From assembly GCF_000196435.1 (NCBI RefSeq), contig NC_010161.1, positions 1,426,001 to 1,490,000 on the forward strand: a stretch of DNA of 64,000 nucleotides, in the 5' to 3' direction. A program made the translations under genes and the position numbers. Positions 19,688 through 30,870 of the stretch are shown in pieces. How positions within the stretch are numbered: position 1 is the first letter of the stretch; the number at the start of each line of letters is the position of its first letter. Below the pieces are notes generated by a model. It was not told the DNA's origin. It did not search any database and saw nothing but the letters and a program-made list of their open reading frames with translations. The stretch comes from Bartonella tribocorum CIP 105476 (GTDB taxonomy: Bacteria > Pseudomonadota > Alphaproteobacteria > Rhizobiales > Rhizobiaceae).

Positions 19688-21937
19688 TTAATCGGTAAAT
19701 TTGCCTGATTTTGGGAATCCTTTTGGAACCATACGCCCAACCCCCGCACGTATTCCCATCCATTCAATGAGATCATCAGCTTGACGGTTAAAGATTCGTT
19801 CAGCTGTATCTTGCCAACTTAAACCTTCTGATAAATTAAAAGTTTTAGCATCAACAATACCACCCTCTTTGTAACGTTGTAAACGAACCCCTTTACCACG
19901 ATTCATTTCTGGTATTTGTTCAATAGAAAAAATAAGCATTTTGCGGTTTTCACCAACCACAGCAACATGATCACCATGAACCGGAGCACAAAGCTTTACC
20001 TTATCAGGAGATTTCACATTCATCACTTGTTTTCCTTTTCGTGTGTTGGCAATCACTTCTGCAGCAGGAACGATAAAGCCATTGCCCTGAGATGAAACCA
20101 AAAGCAATTTTTCTTCTGCATGATGCACAAAAGCTGTAAGAACATCATGCTCATCATCCATATCAACTAAAAGACGAATGGGTTCACCATGTCCCCTTCC
20201 TCCAGGCAAACTATTTGCACCAAGTGCGAAAAACTTTCCACCAGTACTTATTAGCACAATCTTGTCGGTCGTAAATGCCGGAAATGCTAACTTTAAACTG
20301 TCTCCTTCTTTAAAAGAAAGCGCTTTGTAATCGTTTAAATGTCCCTTCAAAGCACGCATCCACCCCTTTTCAGAAATAACAACAGTAACCGGTTCTTTTT
20401 CAATCATCGCTTGTTGAATATCGTCAAGATCATGTCTTGGCGCTTCTTCAAACGTCGTACGTCTTTTCCCTAAGAGCGTTTCAGGACCAAAAGTATTGCG
20501 AACTTTTTTAATTTCTTCGGAAACTATTTTCCATTGTTTTATAGGAGAGGCTAACAAATTCTGTAGTTTTTCTTTTTCAGCTTTAAGCGTTTCAAATTCC
20601 TTACGAATTTCAAATTCTTCAAGCTTCCGTAAAGAACGCAAGCGCATATTAAGAATAGCTTCAGCTTGATTTTCTGTTAATTCAAAACGATTAATCAACT
20701 TCCTTTTGGGTTCATCTTCTTCACGAATAATCTGTATAACCTCATCGAGATTCAAATAGGCAATAAGATACCCATGAAGAATCTCTAATCGGCAATCAAT
20801 TTGATCAAGCCGATAATGAGAGCGTCGAATAAGTACTTCTTGACGATGTACAAGCCATTGCTGCAAACTTTCTCGCAGCGAGAGCACATTCGGTATTTTT
20901 CCCAAAGATAGAACATTAAGATTAAGAGGAAATCTTACTTCAAAATCAGTCAATTTAAAAAGGGATTCCATAAGAAGTTCAGGATCAACCGACCGATTTT
21001 TAGGAACAAGCACAATGCGGATATCTTCTGCTGATTCATCTTGAATATCCTCAAGCATTGGTAAGCGCCGCGCAAGCAACAATTCCGCAGTTTTTTCAAT
21101 AAGACGTGACTTTTGAACTTGATAGGGAATTTCAGTCACAACAATCACGTAAGAACCACGACTACCAGTTTCCTGATGCCAACGTGAACGTAATCGAAAA
21201 AAACCCCGCCCTATACGATAAGATTCCTCAATACTCTCTTTAGGCTCAACCAAAATGCCACCGGTTGGAAAATCAGGTCCCAGCACAAATTGATTTAAAT
21301 CCTCATCACGCGTATCAGGATGTGCAATCAAATGCAGCGCTGCATCACAGAGCTCAGCAACATTGTGGGGAGGAATAGATGTTGCCATACCAACAGCAAT
21401 CCCTGAAGAACCATTGGCTAAAAGATTAGGGAAAGCACCTGGTAGAACAACAGGCTCTTCATCTTCTTCATTGTAGGTCAAACGAAAATCAATAGCATTT
21501 TCATTAATACCCTCAAGCAACAACGCAGCCACTTCAGTCATGCGTGCTTCCGTATAACGCATAGCCGCAGCATTATCACCATCAATATTACCAAAATTTC
21601 CTTGTCCATCAACCAACGGATAACGAACCGCAAAACTTTGAGCCAAGCGTACCAAAGCATCATAAATAGATGCATCCCCATGAGGATGAAATTTTCCCAT
21701 GACATCACCGACAATCCGCGCACATTTTGCATAAGACTGTCCAGGATTCAGTTTGAGAAGGCGCATTGCATGAACAATCCGCCGATGGACAGGTTTCAAT
21801 CCATCACGCACATCAGGCAATGCACGATGCGTAATCGTAGAAAGCGCATAAGCCAAATAGCGTTCCTGTAAAGCAGAACGTAACTCTATTGGCTCAATAT
21901 GTTCTTTATCAAAAGGTAAATTCATTTTATCAGACAT
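19688..21937 (-). CDS. parC: DNA topoisomerase IV subunit A
   Basis: ParC is the breakage-reunion subunit that decatenates daughter chromosomes. The N-terminus [20 protein letters not shown], the [20 protein letters not shown] segment and the catalytic tyrosine Y128 in RYTEARM identify a type IIA topoisomerase A subunit. The C-terminal domain has degenerate beta-propeller blades and no gyrase-type GQRGGKG box, so ParC is favoured over GyrA. A GTG eight codons upstream (21961) is possible, but the ATG at 21937 (MSDKMNLPF) fits better. About 750 residues, the normal alphaproteobacterial length. Confidence 0.93.
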   Translation of the reverse strand: MSDKMNLPFDKEHIEPIELRSALQERYLAYALSTITHRALPDVRDGLKPVHRRIVHAMRLLKLNPGQSYAKCARIVGDVMGKFHPHGDASIYDALVRLAQSFAVRYPLVDGQGNFGNIDGDNAAAMRYTEARMTEVAALLLEGINENAIDFRLTYNEEDEEPVVLPGAFPNLLANGSSGIAVGMATSIPPHNVAELCDAALHLIAHPDTRDEDLNQFVLGPDFPTGGILVEPKESIEESYRIGRGFFRLRSRWHQETGSRGSYVIVVTEIPYQVQKSRLIEKTAELLLARRLPMLEDIQDESAEDIRIVLVPKNRSVDPELLMESLFKLTDFEVRFPLNLNVLSLGKIPNVLSLRESLQQWLVHRQEVLIRRSHYRLDQIDCRLEILHGYLIAYLNLDEVIQIIREEDEPKRKLINRFELTENQAEAILNMRLRSLRKLEEFEIRKEFETLKAEKEKLQNLLASPIKQWKIVSEEIKKVRNTFGPETLLGKRRTTFEEAPRHDLDDIQQAMIEKEPVTVVISEKGWMRALKGHLNDYKALSFKEGDSLKLAFPAFTTDKIVLISTGGKFFALGANSLPGGRGHGEPIRLLVDMDDEHDVLTAFVHHAEEKLLLVSSQGNGFIVPAAEVIANTRKGKQVMNVKSPDKVKLCAPVHGDHVAVVGENRKMLIFSIEQIPEMNRGKGVRLQRYKEGGIVDAKTFNLSEGLSWQDTAERIFNRQADDLIEWMGIRAGVGRMVPKGFPKSGKFTD

Positions 21938-22983
21938 AATATTAGAACAAAAAATTCCCACAATAATAAAAAAATTATTGTGTAGGATTTACTTAATGAA
22001 AATTTTTATGAGTAAACTTTTTTATTAAAAGTCAACAACATAAAAATAAACATTGTAATTAGAACATGAACAGAAAATTATATCAATTTGAAAAATTTAT
22101 ACATGTTCTTTCCTCTTTTCCTAAACAATATATGAAAATATTTAATAGATTACCGAAAACTTCTTTCAATATCCTCTTTAAGAGGTAAAAAATAAAATAA
22201 ACCAAAAGAAGTAGAAAATATTCGCATTGTTAAGGAAAGCGACAAACATTTTTATAAATAAATAAAAATCTAAAACACAATGCTATGATTAGTTGATACA
22301 ACTAAGTAAAATGGAATCATGACATAATTTTTAAAAACGATGTGAAATAAATTTTTATAGTCTTTCCAAAAATAACAATTTCCCCGAAAATATATTTTGA
22401 ATGCAAATTATTCTAAACGAAAACCTTATTGAAAACTTTGCCGAATTCAACGATATAATTTAACGGCTCACACCGAGCTCTTTCATCTTTTTGGCAATGA
22501 TAAAAGCACGTTTCAAAAATCATTTTTTATTATGAAGATAAATTATAATAACAACTCAATCTAGTTTTTCTATGAAAAACTGAAAAAATATTCAAACCTT
22601 ATATACTTCATGAGAAATCAATCACAATCATTTCCCTGCTTATCACAAAGAGGAGAGCGATGATCCAAACAAGGAATAAAAATACTGAATCCATTTGCAT
22701 ACTAGAAGGTAGAATGACAGCTTATGCTTTATTCAATAAAGATTGTGCTATACGATGTGTCTTTTATACCACTCATGAAGCTTTTAAATTATATCTTTCA
22801 CCACGAGCGAAGCATCATAAAACAAATCGACTGTATTGAGAGATATTCTTTAGAAATAATGCCGCTCGAAGTTAACACAATAGCATTTTTTGCTTTTCTA
22901 AATCCACAACAACAAATATGCCCTTGAGAGACATTAAAACCTCACATTACAGAGAAAGGACGGTACAAATCCACAAATCAACT
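21938..22983. other. Long spacer with possible gene remnants
   Basis: About one kilobase between the starting end of parC and the 3' end of aspS. Mostly AT-rich without coding signal. Two exceptions: a 59-codon frame with a good ribosome site (22660-22839, listed separately), and a minus-strand frame ending at 22460. Its last residues, RAFIIAKKMKELGVSR, read like the C-terminus of a real protein, but the frame is closed by a stop only about 20 codons upstream. Confidence 0.4.
22660..22839 (+). CDS. Small unrecognised ORF (59 aa)
   Basis: The frame starts with ATG directly after AAAGAGGAGAG, an excellent ribosome site six bases away, and runs 59 codons to TGA. The protein begins MIQTRNKNTESICILEGRM and has a mixed hydrophobic/basic composition with two cysteines near the middle. 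No family is recognised. An overlapping frame starting at 22724 continues 88 bases further, so this could also be a frameshifted remnant of a longer gene. Confidence 0.3.
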   Translation: MIQTRNKNTESICILEGRMTAYALFNKDCAIRCVFYTTHEAFKLYLSPRAKHHKTNRLY

Positions 22984-24777
22984 TTATGAACTATTTTTTT
23001 GAGTAGGAGCCATGCGGATTCCTAAATCCCGTAATTGTGTAGAAGAAACATCAGACGGGGCATTCATCAAAAGATCAAGAGCCTGTTGATTCATAGGAAA
23101 TAAAGCAACTTCACGTAAATTTTTAACACCTTGCAACAGCATAATGATACGGTCAATTCCCGCGGCCATACCACCATGGGGTGGAGCCCCATAATGGAAT
23201 GCACGATAAAGAGCACCAAAACGATCTTTCACAACTTTCTTAGAAAGCCCTACAAGTTCAAAAACTTTAAGCATCATTTCTGGTAAGTGATTACGAATTC
23301 CACCCGATGCAATCTCATAACCATTACAAACAAGATCATATTGAAAAGCCTTAAGCGTAAGAGGATCTTGACACTCAAGAGCATTTTCTCCCCCTTGAGG
23401 CATGGAAAAAGGATTATGTGCAAAATCAATCTTTTTCTCATCTTCATTCCATTCAAAAAATGGAAAATCAACAATCCACGCTAAAGAAAAACACTCTCTA
23501 TCGACAAGGTCTAATTCCTCTCCTACGCGAGTACGGGCTGCTCCAGCAAAAGATGCAAATTTTTTTGGATCTCCAGCCACAAAAAAACAAGCATCACCAT
23601 TTTCAAGTCCAAGTTGTATACGAAGCGCTTCAGTTCGCTGTTCACCAATATTTTTGGCGATAGGCCCTGCTCCTTCAAATTTTTCTTCTTCTTTGCGCCA
23701 GAAAATATAACCAAGCCCCGGTTGCCCCTCACCTTGTGCCCATACATTCATACGATCACAAAAAGCACGACTCCCACCCGTTTTAGCCGGAATAGCCCAC
23801 ACTTGTGCATTCTCATCATCCGCTAAAATTTGAGCAAAAACTTTGAAACCAGAGTTATAAAAATGCTGAGAAACATCTTCCATAATGATCGGATTACGCA
23901 GATCAGGTTTATCAGAACCGTATTTCTGTATTGCTTCATCATAAGAAATGCGAGGAAAGTTTTGTGTCACAGTTTTTCCATTAGCAAATTCTTCAAAAAT
24001 AGAACGCATAATGGGTTCCATAGTTGCTAAAACATCTTCCTGCTCAACAAAACTCATTTCAACATCTAATTGATAAAATTCACCAGGAAGACGGTCGGCG
24101 CGTGGATCTTCATCTCTAAAACATGGCGCAATTTGAAAATAACGATCAAAGCCTGACATCATCAACAACTGTTTATATTGCTGTGGTGCTTGCGGTAATG
24201 CATAAAATTTTCCCTGATGAACACGACTTGGAACCAAAAAATCACGTGCACCTTCCGGCGATGAGGCTGTTAAAAGCGGCGTTGAAAATTCCGTAAAACC
24301 ATTATTTTGCATAGCCCGTCTCATAGCCGCAATAATTTCAGTCCGACGCATGATATTTTTGTGCATAGTCTCCCGACGCAAATCAAGAAAACGATATTTT
24401 AATCGGATATCTTCTGGATAATCAGGCTCACCAAAAACCGGTAAAGGAAGCTCTTCAGATTTTGAAAGAATTTCTACCTCTTGTACAAAAATTTCAATCT
24501 CACCTGTTGGAAGCGTTGCATTAATAACCTCATCAGAACGAGCACATACCTCCCCATCCACACGAATAACCCATTCAGAACGCACTTTTTCAATAACTTT
24601 AAAAGCCGGCGAAGCAGGGTCCGCAACAATTTGTGTGATTCCAAAATGATCACGCAAGTCCACAAAAAGAATTCCTCCATGATCACGAACACGATGAACC
24701 CATCCCGAAAGACGAACTTTTGTTCCTACATCACATTTACGAAGAGCCGCGCAATGATGACTGCGATAACGGTGCAT
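22984..24777 (-). CDS. aspS: Aspartyl-tRNA synthetase (bacterial type, probably AspRS)
   Basis: A class II synthetase of 597 residues, the bacterial long form with the insertion domain. The N-terminal anticodon-binding OB fold carries [15 protein letters not shown]. Motif 2 is seen around [20 protein letters not shown], and motif 3 GIDRIIMLL lies near the C-terminus. Discriminating versus non-discriminating activity cannot be decided by eye. No amidotransferase genes are in the window. Confidence 0.96.
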   Translation of the reverse strand: MHRYRSHHCAALRKCDVGTKVRLSGWVHRVRDHGGILFVDLRDHFGITQIVADPASPAFKVIEKVRSEWVIRVDGEVCARSDEVINATLPTGEIEIFVQEVEILSKSEELPLPVFGEPDYPEDIRLKYRFLDLRRETMHKNIMRRTEIIAAMRRAMQNNGFTEFSTPLLTASSPEGARDFLVPSRVHQGKFYALPQAPQQYKQLLMMSGFDRYFQIAPCFRDEDPRADRLPGEFYQLDVEMSFVEQEDVLATMEPIMRSIFEEFANGKTVTQNFPRISYDEAIQKYGSDKPDLRNPIIMEDVSQHFYNSGFKVFAQILADDENAQVWAIPAKTGGSRAFCDRMNVWAQGEGQPGLGYIFWRKEEEKFEGAGPIAKNIGEQRTEALRIQLGLENGDACFFVAGDPKKFASFAGAARTRVGEELDLVDRECFSLAWIVDFPFFEWNEDEKKIDFAHNPFSMPQGGENALECQDPLTLKAFQYDLVCNGYEIASGGIRNHLPEMMLKVFELVGLSKKVVKDRFGALYRAFHYGAPPHGGMAAGIDRIIMLLQGVKNLREVALFPMNQQALDLLMNAPSDVSSTQLRDLGIRMAPTQKNSS

Positions 24778-24909
24778 GTTTTTTGCCTTTGATTATAATA
24801 TTCACATGCGCTACAAACGCTTTTTAAGTACCATTTGTCAAGATATGAGAATAAAAACGCGAAAATAAAGTCAATAAAAGACAAATTTAATATATCGAAT
24901 TATAATAGA

Positions 24910-26064
24910 ATGATGAATCTTATTACACAAACAACAGATCTTGAAATTGCACTGAACGCTTTACGTAACTCTGATTTTGTAACAGTCGATACTGAGTTTA
25001 TCCGCGAAACAACTTTTTGGCCTCAACTGTGTTTAATCCAACTCGCATCACCAGACGTTACAGTTCTGATTGATCCCATAGCACCAGATATTGATTTACA
25101 ACCATTTTTTGATCTTATGATCGATAAAAAAATTGTCAAAGTTTTTCACTCTGCCCGCCAAGATATTGAAACAATTTATTATCTTGGAGGCGTTATTCCT
25201 TCCCCTCTCTTCGACACACAAATAGCAGGATCAATTTGCGGATTTGGTGATTCGATCTCCTATGATCAAATTGTACAACACTGCACGGGGCATCATCTTG
25301 ATAAATCCTCTCGCTTTACAGATTGGAGTTGTCGCCCCCTGTCTGAAAAACAACTGCTCTACGCCCTTGCCGATGTAACCTATTTAAGAGATGTTTACCT
25401 CCTCTTGAAAAAAAGGTTAGAAAAAAATCAACGGACTCATTGGATGGATGATGAAGTCACCATCCTCTTAAATCCTAAAACCTATGATATGCCGGAAGAT
25501 GAAGCATGGAAAAAAGTGAAAGGAAAAGTTAAAAAACCGCGTGAACTTGCGGTATTACAAAAAATAGCTGCTTGGCGTGAACGTGAAGCACGAAAATACA
25601 ATATGCCACGTCGCCATCTCATGAAAGATGAATGTCTTATAGAAATAGCAATCCAACAACCAAAAGATGAATCTGCGTTAAAACGGTTGCGCAGTCTTAA
25701 TAAAAATTGGGATAAACGCTCAATTGCGCCATCATTAATCAAGGCTGTCCACGAAGGCTTAGAGGTCGATCTTTCTACTTTACCCCCTATTCCTAAACAT
25801 AACCCACTCAACGATACAACAGCCGCTGCTATCGATCTACTCAAAGTATTACTAAAACTTGTTGCAAACGAAAACAGTATTGCCCCTAAAATTATTGCAA
25901 CATCTAATGATTTAGAAAAAATCGCCAATGGAGGAATAAAGAAAAATATCCCCGCTATGAATGGTTGGCGCTATGAAATATTTGGTCAAAAAGCTGAACA
26001 ACTGCTAAAGGGACAGATAGGATTTTACTTTAACGATGGGAAGATAAGCACAAAACAGCTTTAA
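24910..26064 (+). CDS. rnd: Ribonuclease D
   Basis: A 3'-5' exoribonuclease for tRNA and structured RNA trimming. DEDD active-site residues are visible as D27 and E29 in VDTEF, D85 in ARQDIE and D155 in ALADVTYL. HRDC-type helices follow in the C-terminal half (AWREREARKYNMPRR). The frame can be extended 25 codons upstream to a TTG, but the ATG-ATG at 24910/24913 matches the family N-terminus (MNLITQTTDLE). No strong ribosome site is seen. It is divergent from aspS, a common rhizobial pairing. Confidence 0.92.
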   Translation: MMNLITQTTDLEIALNALRNSDFVTVDTEFIRETTFWPQLCLIQLASPDVTVLIDPIAPDIDLQPFFDLMIDKKIVKVFHSARQDIETIYYLGGVIPSPLFDTQIAGSICGFGDSISYDQIVQHCTGHHLDKSSRFTDWSCRPLSEKQLLYALADVTYLRDVYLLLKKRLEKNQRTHWMDDEVTILLNPKTYDMPEDEAWKKVKGKVKKPRELAVLQKIAAWREREARKYNMPRRHLMKDECLIEIAIQQPKDESALKRLRSLNKNWDKRSIAPSLIKAVHEGLEVDLSTLPPIPKHNPLNDTTAAAIDLLKVLLKLVANENSIAPKIIATSNDLEKIANGGIKKNIPAMNGWRYEIFGQKAEQLLKGQIGFYFNDGKISTKQL

Positions 26065-26546
26065 TTTACATTTCTCACATATTCTGAGATTTCCATAAGA
26101 TCTTCTAAAAAGAAATTTATTTTATGTCAAAATGAGTAGAAAATTAAAAGAAAAAAATTTTGCAACGGCATCTTATTACATCAATTTTATTTGAAATAAT
26201 GTAAAAGAACCTCTGAGTAAATTTAAAACATTTTCATTTTTAAAAATCCATTACACTACTATATCAATTGGTATGCGCTATAGAACAAAGCAAATAGGAT
26301 AAATAAAGTCTGCGGCTGATAAATTTGAAAAATAGATAGCTTCTTATAAAAGTTTTTTAAAAAAATCTTATAATGAAAGCGCCTTAGCATAATAGAAAAG
26401 CACTGAAAGATGATGTATTATATCACCCTATTATAATAAAAAAATCCTTATCGAAATTGCAATCCAATCATTAAAAATGAACGAGCATAGAAACTAAAAT
26501 ATCTAACCTTTTAAAATATGAAACGCGAATAAATGAGAAAGAAAAA
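26065..26546. other. AT-rich spacer between convergent rnd and ppx
   Basis: About 480 bases with many stops in all frames. I see no gene, RNA, repeat or clear terminator hairpin. Confidence 0.55.
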
Positions 26547-28064
26547 TCAAGAAATTTCAAAAGAAAGAGGTTGTTTTATTAATTTTGATAACTTCTTTAA
26601 TCGTCCAAGAGGACGTTCTCCCAATAATCCAGAATAATTCTTTGGGATCTGCAAAACAATATGATCTGCTTTTTTATGCCAAAATAAATGAGGTAAAATT
26701 CCTGCAACAGAAGCGCTAAACAGATGAGCAATACGCATTGTTTCACCAAGAATACGTGCTTTTTCAATGATATTTTGTGTTGCTAATTGAAAAATGGGAA
26801 GAGTTTCTTTATCAACCAGTAAACTGGTATTGCGAAAAAAAACAGCAAGCGCTGCATAAAGGCGCCCCTCATGAGAAATTCCTGGATAAGATCCTAATGC
26901 TATCTGATTGGCTGCTTCATTGCCTCGATAATCTGGATGTATACGCCAACCAATATCTGCAAGAAGACAAGCCGCTTGACGATAACGGCACTCATTTTCA
27001 GTTTCTGAAATTCCAAAAACTTCAAAGCTATTCTTCGTAAAATCAATAAGTTCTTCTGCTTGTTTTGGTGAACGTGCCCGTAAAATAGCCATTTCTGTGC
27101 ACGCCGCAATGAGAGGGTCTGAAAGTTGTATCGCCTGCGGCAAGCGTGAATAAAGAAAACCTTCACGAACACCAGCACCAGAAAAAATGATCTTTTCAAA
27201 CTCCATACACTGAATGAGTTCAATAAGGACAATTGCCCCATACGATAAAAGTTTCCGACGATTCTGTGAAACCGCCGCAATCCCTCTCATATTATCAATA
27301 TTGCCGCTTGCTACAAGACGTAAAAAGTTCTCCATTTCAGCGGATTCAACTTCATAGCCATGCATAACAGGGAGCCGATAGTGTTTCATTGCCATATGGA
27401 GTTTTGCCAAATTACGCCATGTCCCCCCTACGGCATAAAAATTACGTGCCCTACCTTTACGCGTACGTGTAACAGAAGATTGATAAAATTGTTCATGTAC
27501 AATTTTTGCAGCAACAGCACTATCATTATTTGACACATACTGTAGCCGTAAACCACCTAATGGAAGCGTTATCCCTTCACCGACATTAGAATGATCAATA
27601 TCAATCAATTCGAGACTTCCACCCCCAAGATCCCCAGAAATACCCTTTGGTTGATAAAAAGTAGAAACAACCCCATAGGCTGAATACATAGCTTCTTCAC
27701 TTCCTGAAAGAAGATATATTTTACTTTGTAAAATATCTTCAGCACTTTGAATAAATGCTACGCCATTTTTTGCATCTCGTGCTGCTGCCGTTGCTAAAGT
27801 ATAGACTTCATCTGCTCCAATCTGTTGACAAAGCGTACGAAACCGTTTCAACGTTTGCAACGCCATTTTCATCGATTTTTCTTCTAAAAATCCCGTTTTT
27901 GCCACACCATGACCGAGACCACAAAGAATTTTTTCATTAAACAAAACCGTTGGTGAGCGAACAAGCCCCTCATAAATCACCAATCGAACAGAATTTGATC
28001 CAATATCAATAACAGCAACAGGCTTACGCCCTTTTAGCCGACCTTGAGCATCTCTATATGTCAT
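26547..28064 (-). CDS. ppx: Exopolyphosphatase (Ppx/GppA family)
   Basis: A 505-residue sugar-kinase-fold phosphatase. PVAVIDIGSNSVRLVIYEG at the N-terminus and GDLGGGSLELIDID near residue 145 are the two phosphate-binding motifs of the family. The C-terminal half has HD-like helical segments. It follows ppk with six bases between genes, so the two form an operon for making and degrading polyphosphate. Family members may also hydrolyse pppGpp, which cannot be excluded from sequence. Confidence 0.93.
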   Translation of the reverse strand: MTYRDAQGRLKGRKPVAVIDIGSNSVRLVIYEGLVRSPTVLFNEKILCGLGHGVAKTGFLEEKSMKMALQTLKRFRTLCQQIGADEVYTLATAAARDAKNGVAFIQSAEDILQSKIYLLSGSEEAMYSAYGVVSTFYQPKGISGDLGGGSLELIDIDHSNVGEGITLPLGGLRLQYVSNNDSAVAAKIVHEQFYQSSVTRTRKGRARNFYAVGGTWRNLAKLHMAMKHYRLPVMHGYEVESAEMENFLRLVASGNIDNMRGIAAVSQNRRKLLSYGAIVLIELIQCMEFEKIIFSGAGVREGFLYSRLPQAIQLSDPLIAACTEMAILRARSPKQAEELIDFTKNSFEVFGISETENECRYRQAACLLADIGWRIHPDYRGNEAANQIALGSYPGISHEGRLYAALAVFFRNTSLLVDKETLPIFQLATQNIIEKARILGETMRIAHLFSASVAGILPHLFWHKKADHIVLQIPKNYSGLLGERPLGRLKKLSKLIKQPLSFEIS

Positions 28065-28070
28065 TGGATT

Positions 28071-30251
28071 TCAGTCTTTATGCATTTCAGCTTGTTGCCG
28101 ATACAATGCACCCAAGCGTGAAATGGAAGATTCAAAAGACTTACTTCTCCCCGCAAAACCTGTATTGGCCATAAAATACTCCTGCGCATTAAACGGGCTT
28201 TCACCCATCTGCGGTGTGATACGTCTCGATGTTCCATCCATAAGTATATCAAAGCTTTGTTGATTATCAATGAGATTAGCGGGCATAATTTGTAAAAGAA
28301 TCTGCTGTCGCACCATTTTATTAAAAACTGGAACCAATATTTCAATACGGTAATCTAGATTACGAGGCATCATATCAGCAGAGCCTATATAAACAAGTGC
28401 ATTTTCATTAGGCAAATCTTGCCCATTCCCAAAACAAAAAATACGACTATGTTCAAGAAAACGCCCTACAATTGATTTTACACGAATATTATCCGAAACT
28501 CTTGGAATACGAGGACGTAAACAACATATCCCTCGCACAACCAAATCAATCTGTACCCCTGCTTGGCTAGCACGATATAAAGCATCAATAATTTCAGGAT
28601 CAACCAATGCATTCACTTTTATCCAAATAGCAGCAAACTGTCCTCGTTGTGCATGAGCAATTTCTCCTTCAATATGCTCTAAAATACGACCACGCAATGT
28701 TAAGGGCGAAAAAGCAATCTTCATTGTTTCATGTGGACGCTCATATTGCGCAATATAATTGAACAATAACGCAACATCATGAGCGATATCGTCATCCGTG
28801 GAAAAAAAAGAAAGATCCGTATAAGTTTTAGCGTTAACGGGATGATAGTTTCCTGTTCCAAGATGAACATAAGAACAAAGACGTTTTCCTTCACGTCTCA
28901 CAACCAAAGACATCTTAGCATGTGTTTTTAAGGTAATAAAACCAAAAATAACTTGAACCCCAGCAGATTCAAGATCCCGTGCCCAGCGAATATTAGCTTC
29001 CTCATCAAAACGTGCTTTAAGTTCTACCAAAGCAGTCACAGACTTTCCTTGTTTAGCAGCTTCAATCAAAGCACGAACAATTGGGCTATCATTTGATGTA
29101 CGATAAAGTGTTTGTTTGATTTCCACAACATCAGGATCGCAAGCAGCTTGACGTAAAAATTGGACAACAACATCAAATGTCTCATAAGGGTGATGAATCA
29201 CGAAATCATTTTCACGAATAGCCGCAAAACAATCCCCATGATGTTTACGAATAGATTCCGGAACACGAGGAATATAAGGTATAAATTTGAGATCATCACG
29301 GGGAATAGAAACAATTTCTGAAACCATATTAAGTGCCAAAAATCCATCAAGAACATTAATACAGTTATCAGGAACAGCAAGACAATTTGCTATAAATTGG
29401 CGTAAATTCTCTGGCATTTTTGCGTCAAATTCAACGCGAATAACCTGCCCACGCCGCCGTCTTTTAAGAGCCTTTTCAAAAAAATGAACAAGATCCTCAG
29501 CTTCTTCTTCTACTTCAATATCGCTATCCCGAATCACTCTAAATGTACCAATTCCATTAACCTCATCGTAAGGAAACAAATATTTGATAAAAAGATAAAT
29601 AACATCTTCAGATGCAATAAAACGAAAATGTTTGCCCTCCTGAGGAAGAAGAATAAAACGCCTCAAAAGCTTTGAAATGGGCAATAACACGGTACGTACA
29701 TGTTGGTCTGCCTCTTCAGATAATTGAAGTGCCAAAGAAAGCCCTAAATTAGGGATAAAAGGAAAAGGGTGCGTAGAATCAACAGGTAAAGGTTTTAGAA
29801 CAGGAAACATTTTATCAAGAAAATATTTTTCAAGCCATGATTTTTCGATTTCTGAAAGATCATCAGAACAAATAATTTCAATATTATTCTTTTTTAATTC
29901 ATAACGTAAAACATTCAATTCCTGGAGTTGATGAGCCTGCAATTTTGAAATCTCAGTGAGCACAATATCAAATTGTTCCTGTGGGGTATACCCATCTGCA
30001 CTGCACGTTGTAACATGAGCACGAATTTGAGCTGCAAGACCAGCAACACGAACCATAAAAAACTCATCAAGATTTGTTGCTGAAATCGAAAGAAATTGTA
30101 GCCGCTCTAATAAAGGATGTTTCGAATTAGCTGCTTCCATCAAAACACGATTATTAAATTGTAGCCATGAAAACTCTCGATTAATAAACCGTGCCGGATT
30201 TTCCATTGTTATATCCGATATAGAAATTTTATCTGCCACCCTCTGTTCCAT
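28071..30251 (-). CDS. ppk: Polyphosphate kinase 1
   Basis: Ppk1 makes polyphosphate from ATP by way of a phosphohistidine. The 726-residue protein has the N-terminal [20 protein letters not shown], the [20 protein letters not shown] segment, and two phospholipase-D-like catalytic domains. The phosphorylated histidine is expected to be H444 in KTHAKMSLV, followed by HLGTGNYHP. The second catalytic histidine region is at [13 protein letters not shown]. It lies upstream of ppx in one operon. Confidence 0.96.
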   Translation of the reverse strand: MEQRVADKISISDITMENPARFINREFSWLQFNNRVLMEAANSKHPLLERLQFLSISATNLDEFFMVRVAGLAAQIRAHVTTCSADGYTPQEQFDIVLTEISKLQAHQLQELNVLRYELKKNNIEIICSDDLSEIEKSWLEKYFLDKMFPVLKPLPVDSTHPFPFIPNLGLSLALQLSEEADQHVRTVLLPISKLLRRFILLPQEGKHFRFIASEDVIYLFIKYLFPYDEVNGIGTFRVIRDSDIEVEEEAEDLVHFFEKALKRRRRGQVIRVEFDAKMPENLRQFIANCLAVPDNCINVLDGFLALNMVSEIVSIPRDDLKFIPYIPRVPESIRKHHGDCFAAIRENDFVIHHPYETFDVVVQFLRQAACDPDVVEIKQTLYRTSNDSPIVRALIEAAKQGKSVTALVELKARFDEEANIRWARDLESAGVQVIFGFITLKTHAKMSLVVRREGKRLCSYVHLGTGNYHPVNAKTYTDLSFFSTDDDIAHDVALLFNYIAQYERPHETMKIAFSPLTLRGRILEHIEGEIAHAQRGQFAAIWIKVNALVDPEIIDALYRASQAGVQIDLVVRGICCLRPRIPRVSDNIRVKSIVGRFLEHSRIFCFGNGQDLPNENALVYIGSADMMPRNLDYRIEILVPVFNKMVRQQILLQIMPANLIDNQQSFDILMDGTSRRITPQMGESPFNAQEYFMANTGFAGRSKSFESSISRLGALYRQQAEMHKD

Positions 30252-30575
30252 ATATTCTCATTAATATTCTTTTATACTTTCTAAAATCCTTGAAGAAACA
30301 CCTCACATAATATTCTATAATATGTTATCATCCTCATAATACATCATGTCTAATTTTTATTATCATCTTTCCATTGAATATTTAAAAATACTTAGAAACA
30401 AGTTCCCTCTGCAAAGTGCTAAAAACATGACGATTATTCCATATAGCATAAAAGAAGAGCACTTTGTCTTAAAAAGCATCTTGCATTATGATAAGCATTA
30501 TTACAAACTCGCACATATAAAATAGAAGAGCCTCATCACAGCTGATGAAATAATTTATTCTGGAGTTTGTACACC
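30252..30575. other. Divergent promoter spacer
   Basis: About 320 AT-rich bases between the divergent ppk and zinc-finger genes. It must contain both promoters, but I cannot pick convincing -35/-10 boxes. No small gene or RNA is seen. Confidence 0.5.
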
Positions 30576-30824
30576 ATGGCTGATCATAATATTCCCCATT
30601 TTCAAAATGATCTTGGATATAAAACAATCGAAATTGGTGTGAAAGAATTTATGTGCGTAGGCGCTACACAACCATTCGATCATCCTCATATCTTTATCGA
30701 CATGGGAGCAGCCGATGAGAAAATCTGCCCTTATTGCTCAACCCTTTATCGTTATGTTTCCTCACTCTCGTACGACCAAACAAATCCCACAGGATGTTTA
30801 TATCATCCAGATAAGTCACTATAA
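30576..30824 (+). CDS. NDUFS6-like zinc-finger protein (zf-CHCC family)
   Basis: An 82-residue protein with a zinc site of the CHCC type: C in FMCVG, H in the FDHPH segment, then CPYC. This is the small domain shared with mitochondrial complex I subunit NDUFS6. The frame extends three codons upstream to a TTG, but the ATG at 30576 lies about ten bases after CTGGAG and matches the family start. In Alphaproteobacteria it is often encoded beside a FAD monooxygenase, as here. A structural or assembly role in complex I is inferred. Confidence 0.85.
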   Translation: MADHNIPHFQNDLGYKTIEIGVKEFMCVGATQPFDHPHIFIDMGAADEKICPYCSTLYRYVSSLSYDQTNPTGCLYHPDKSL

Positions 30825-30870
30825 TGCGTTTTCGGACTTTCTACCACTCTTTTAATTTTGCTTATTGAAT

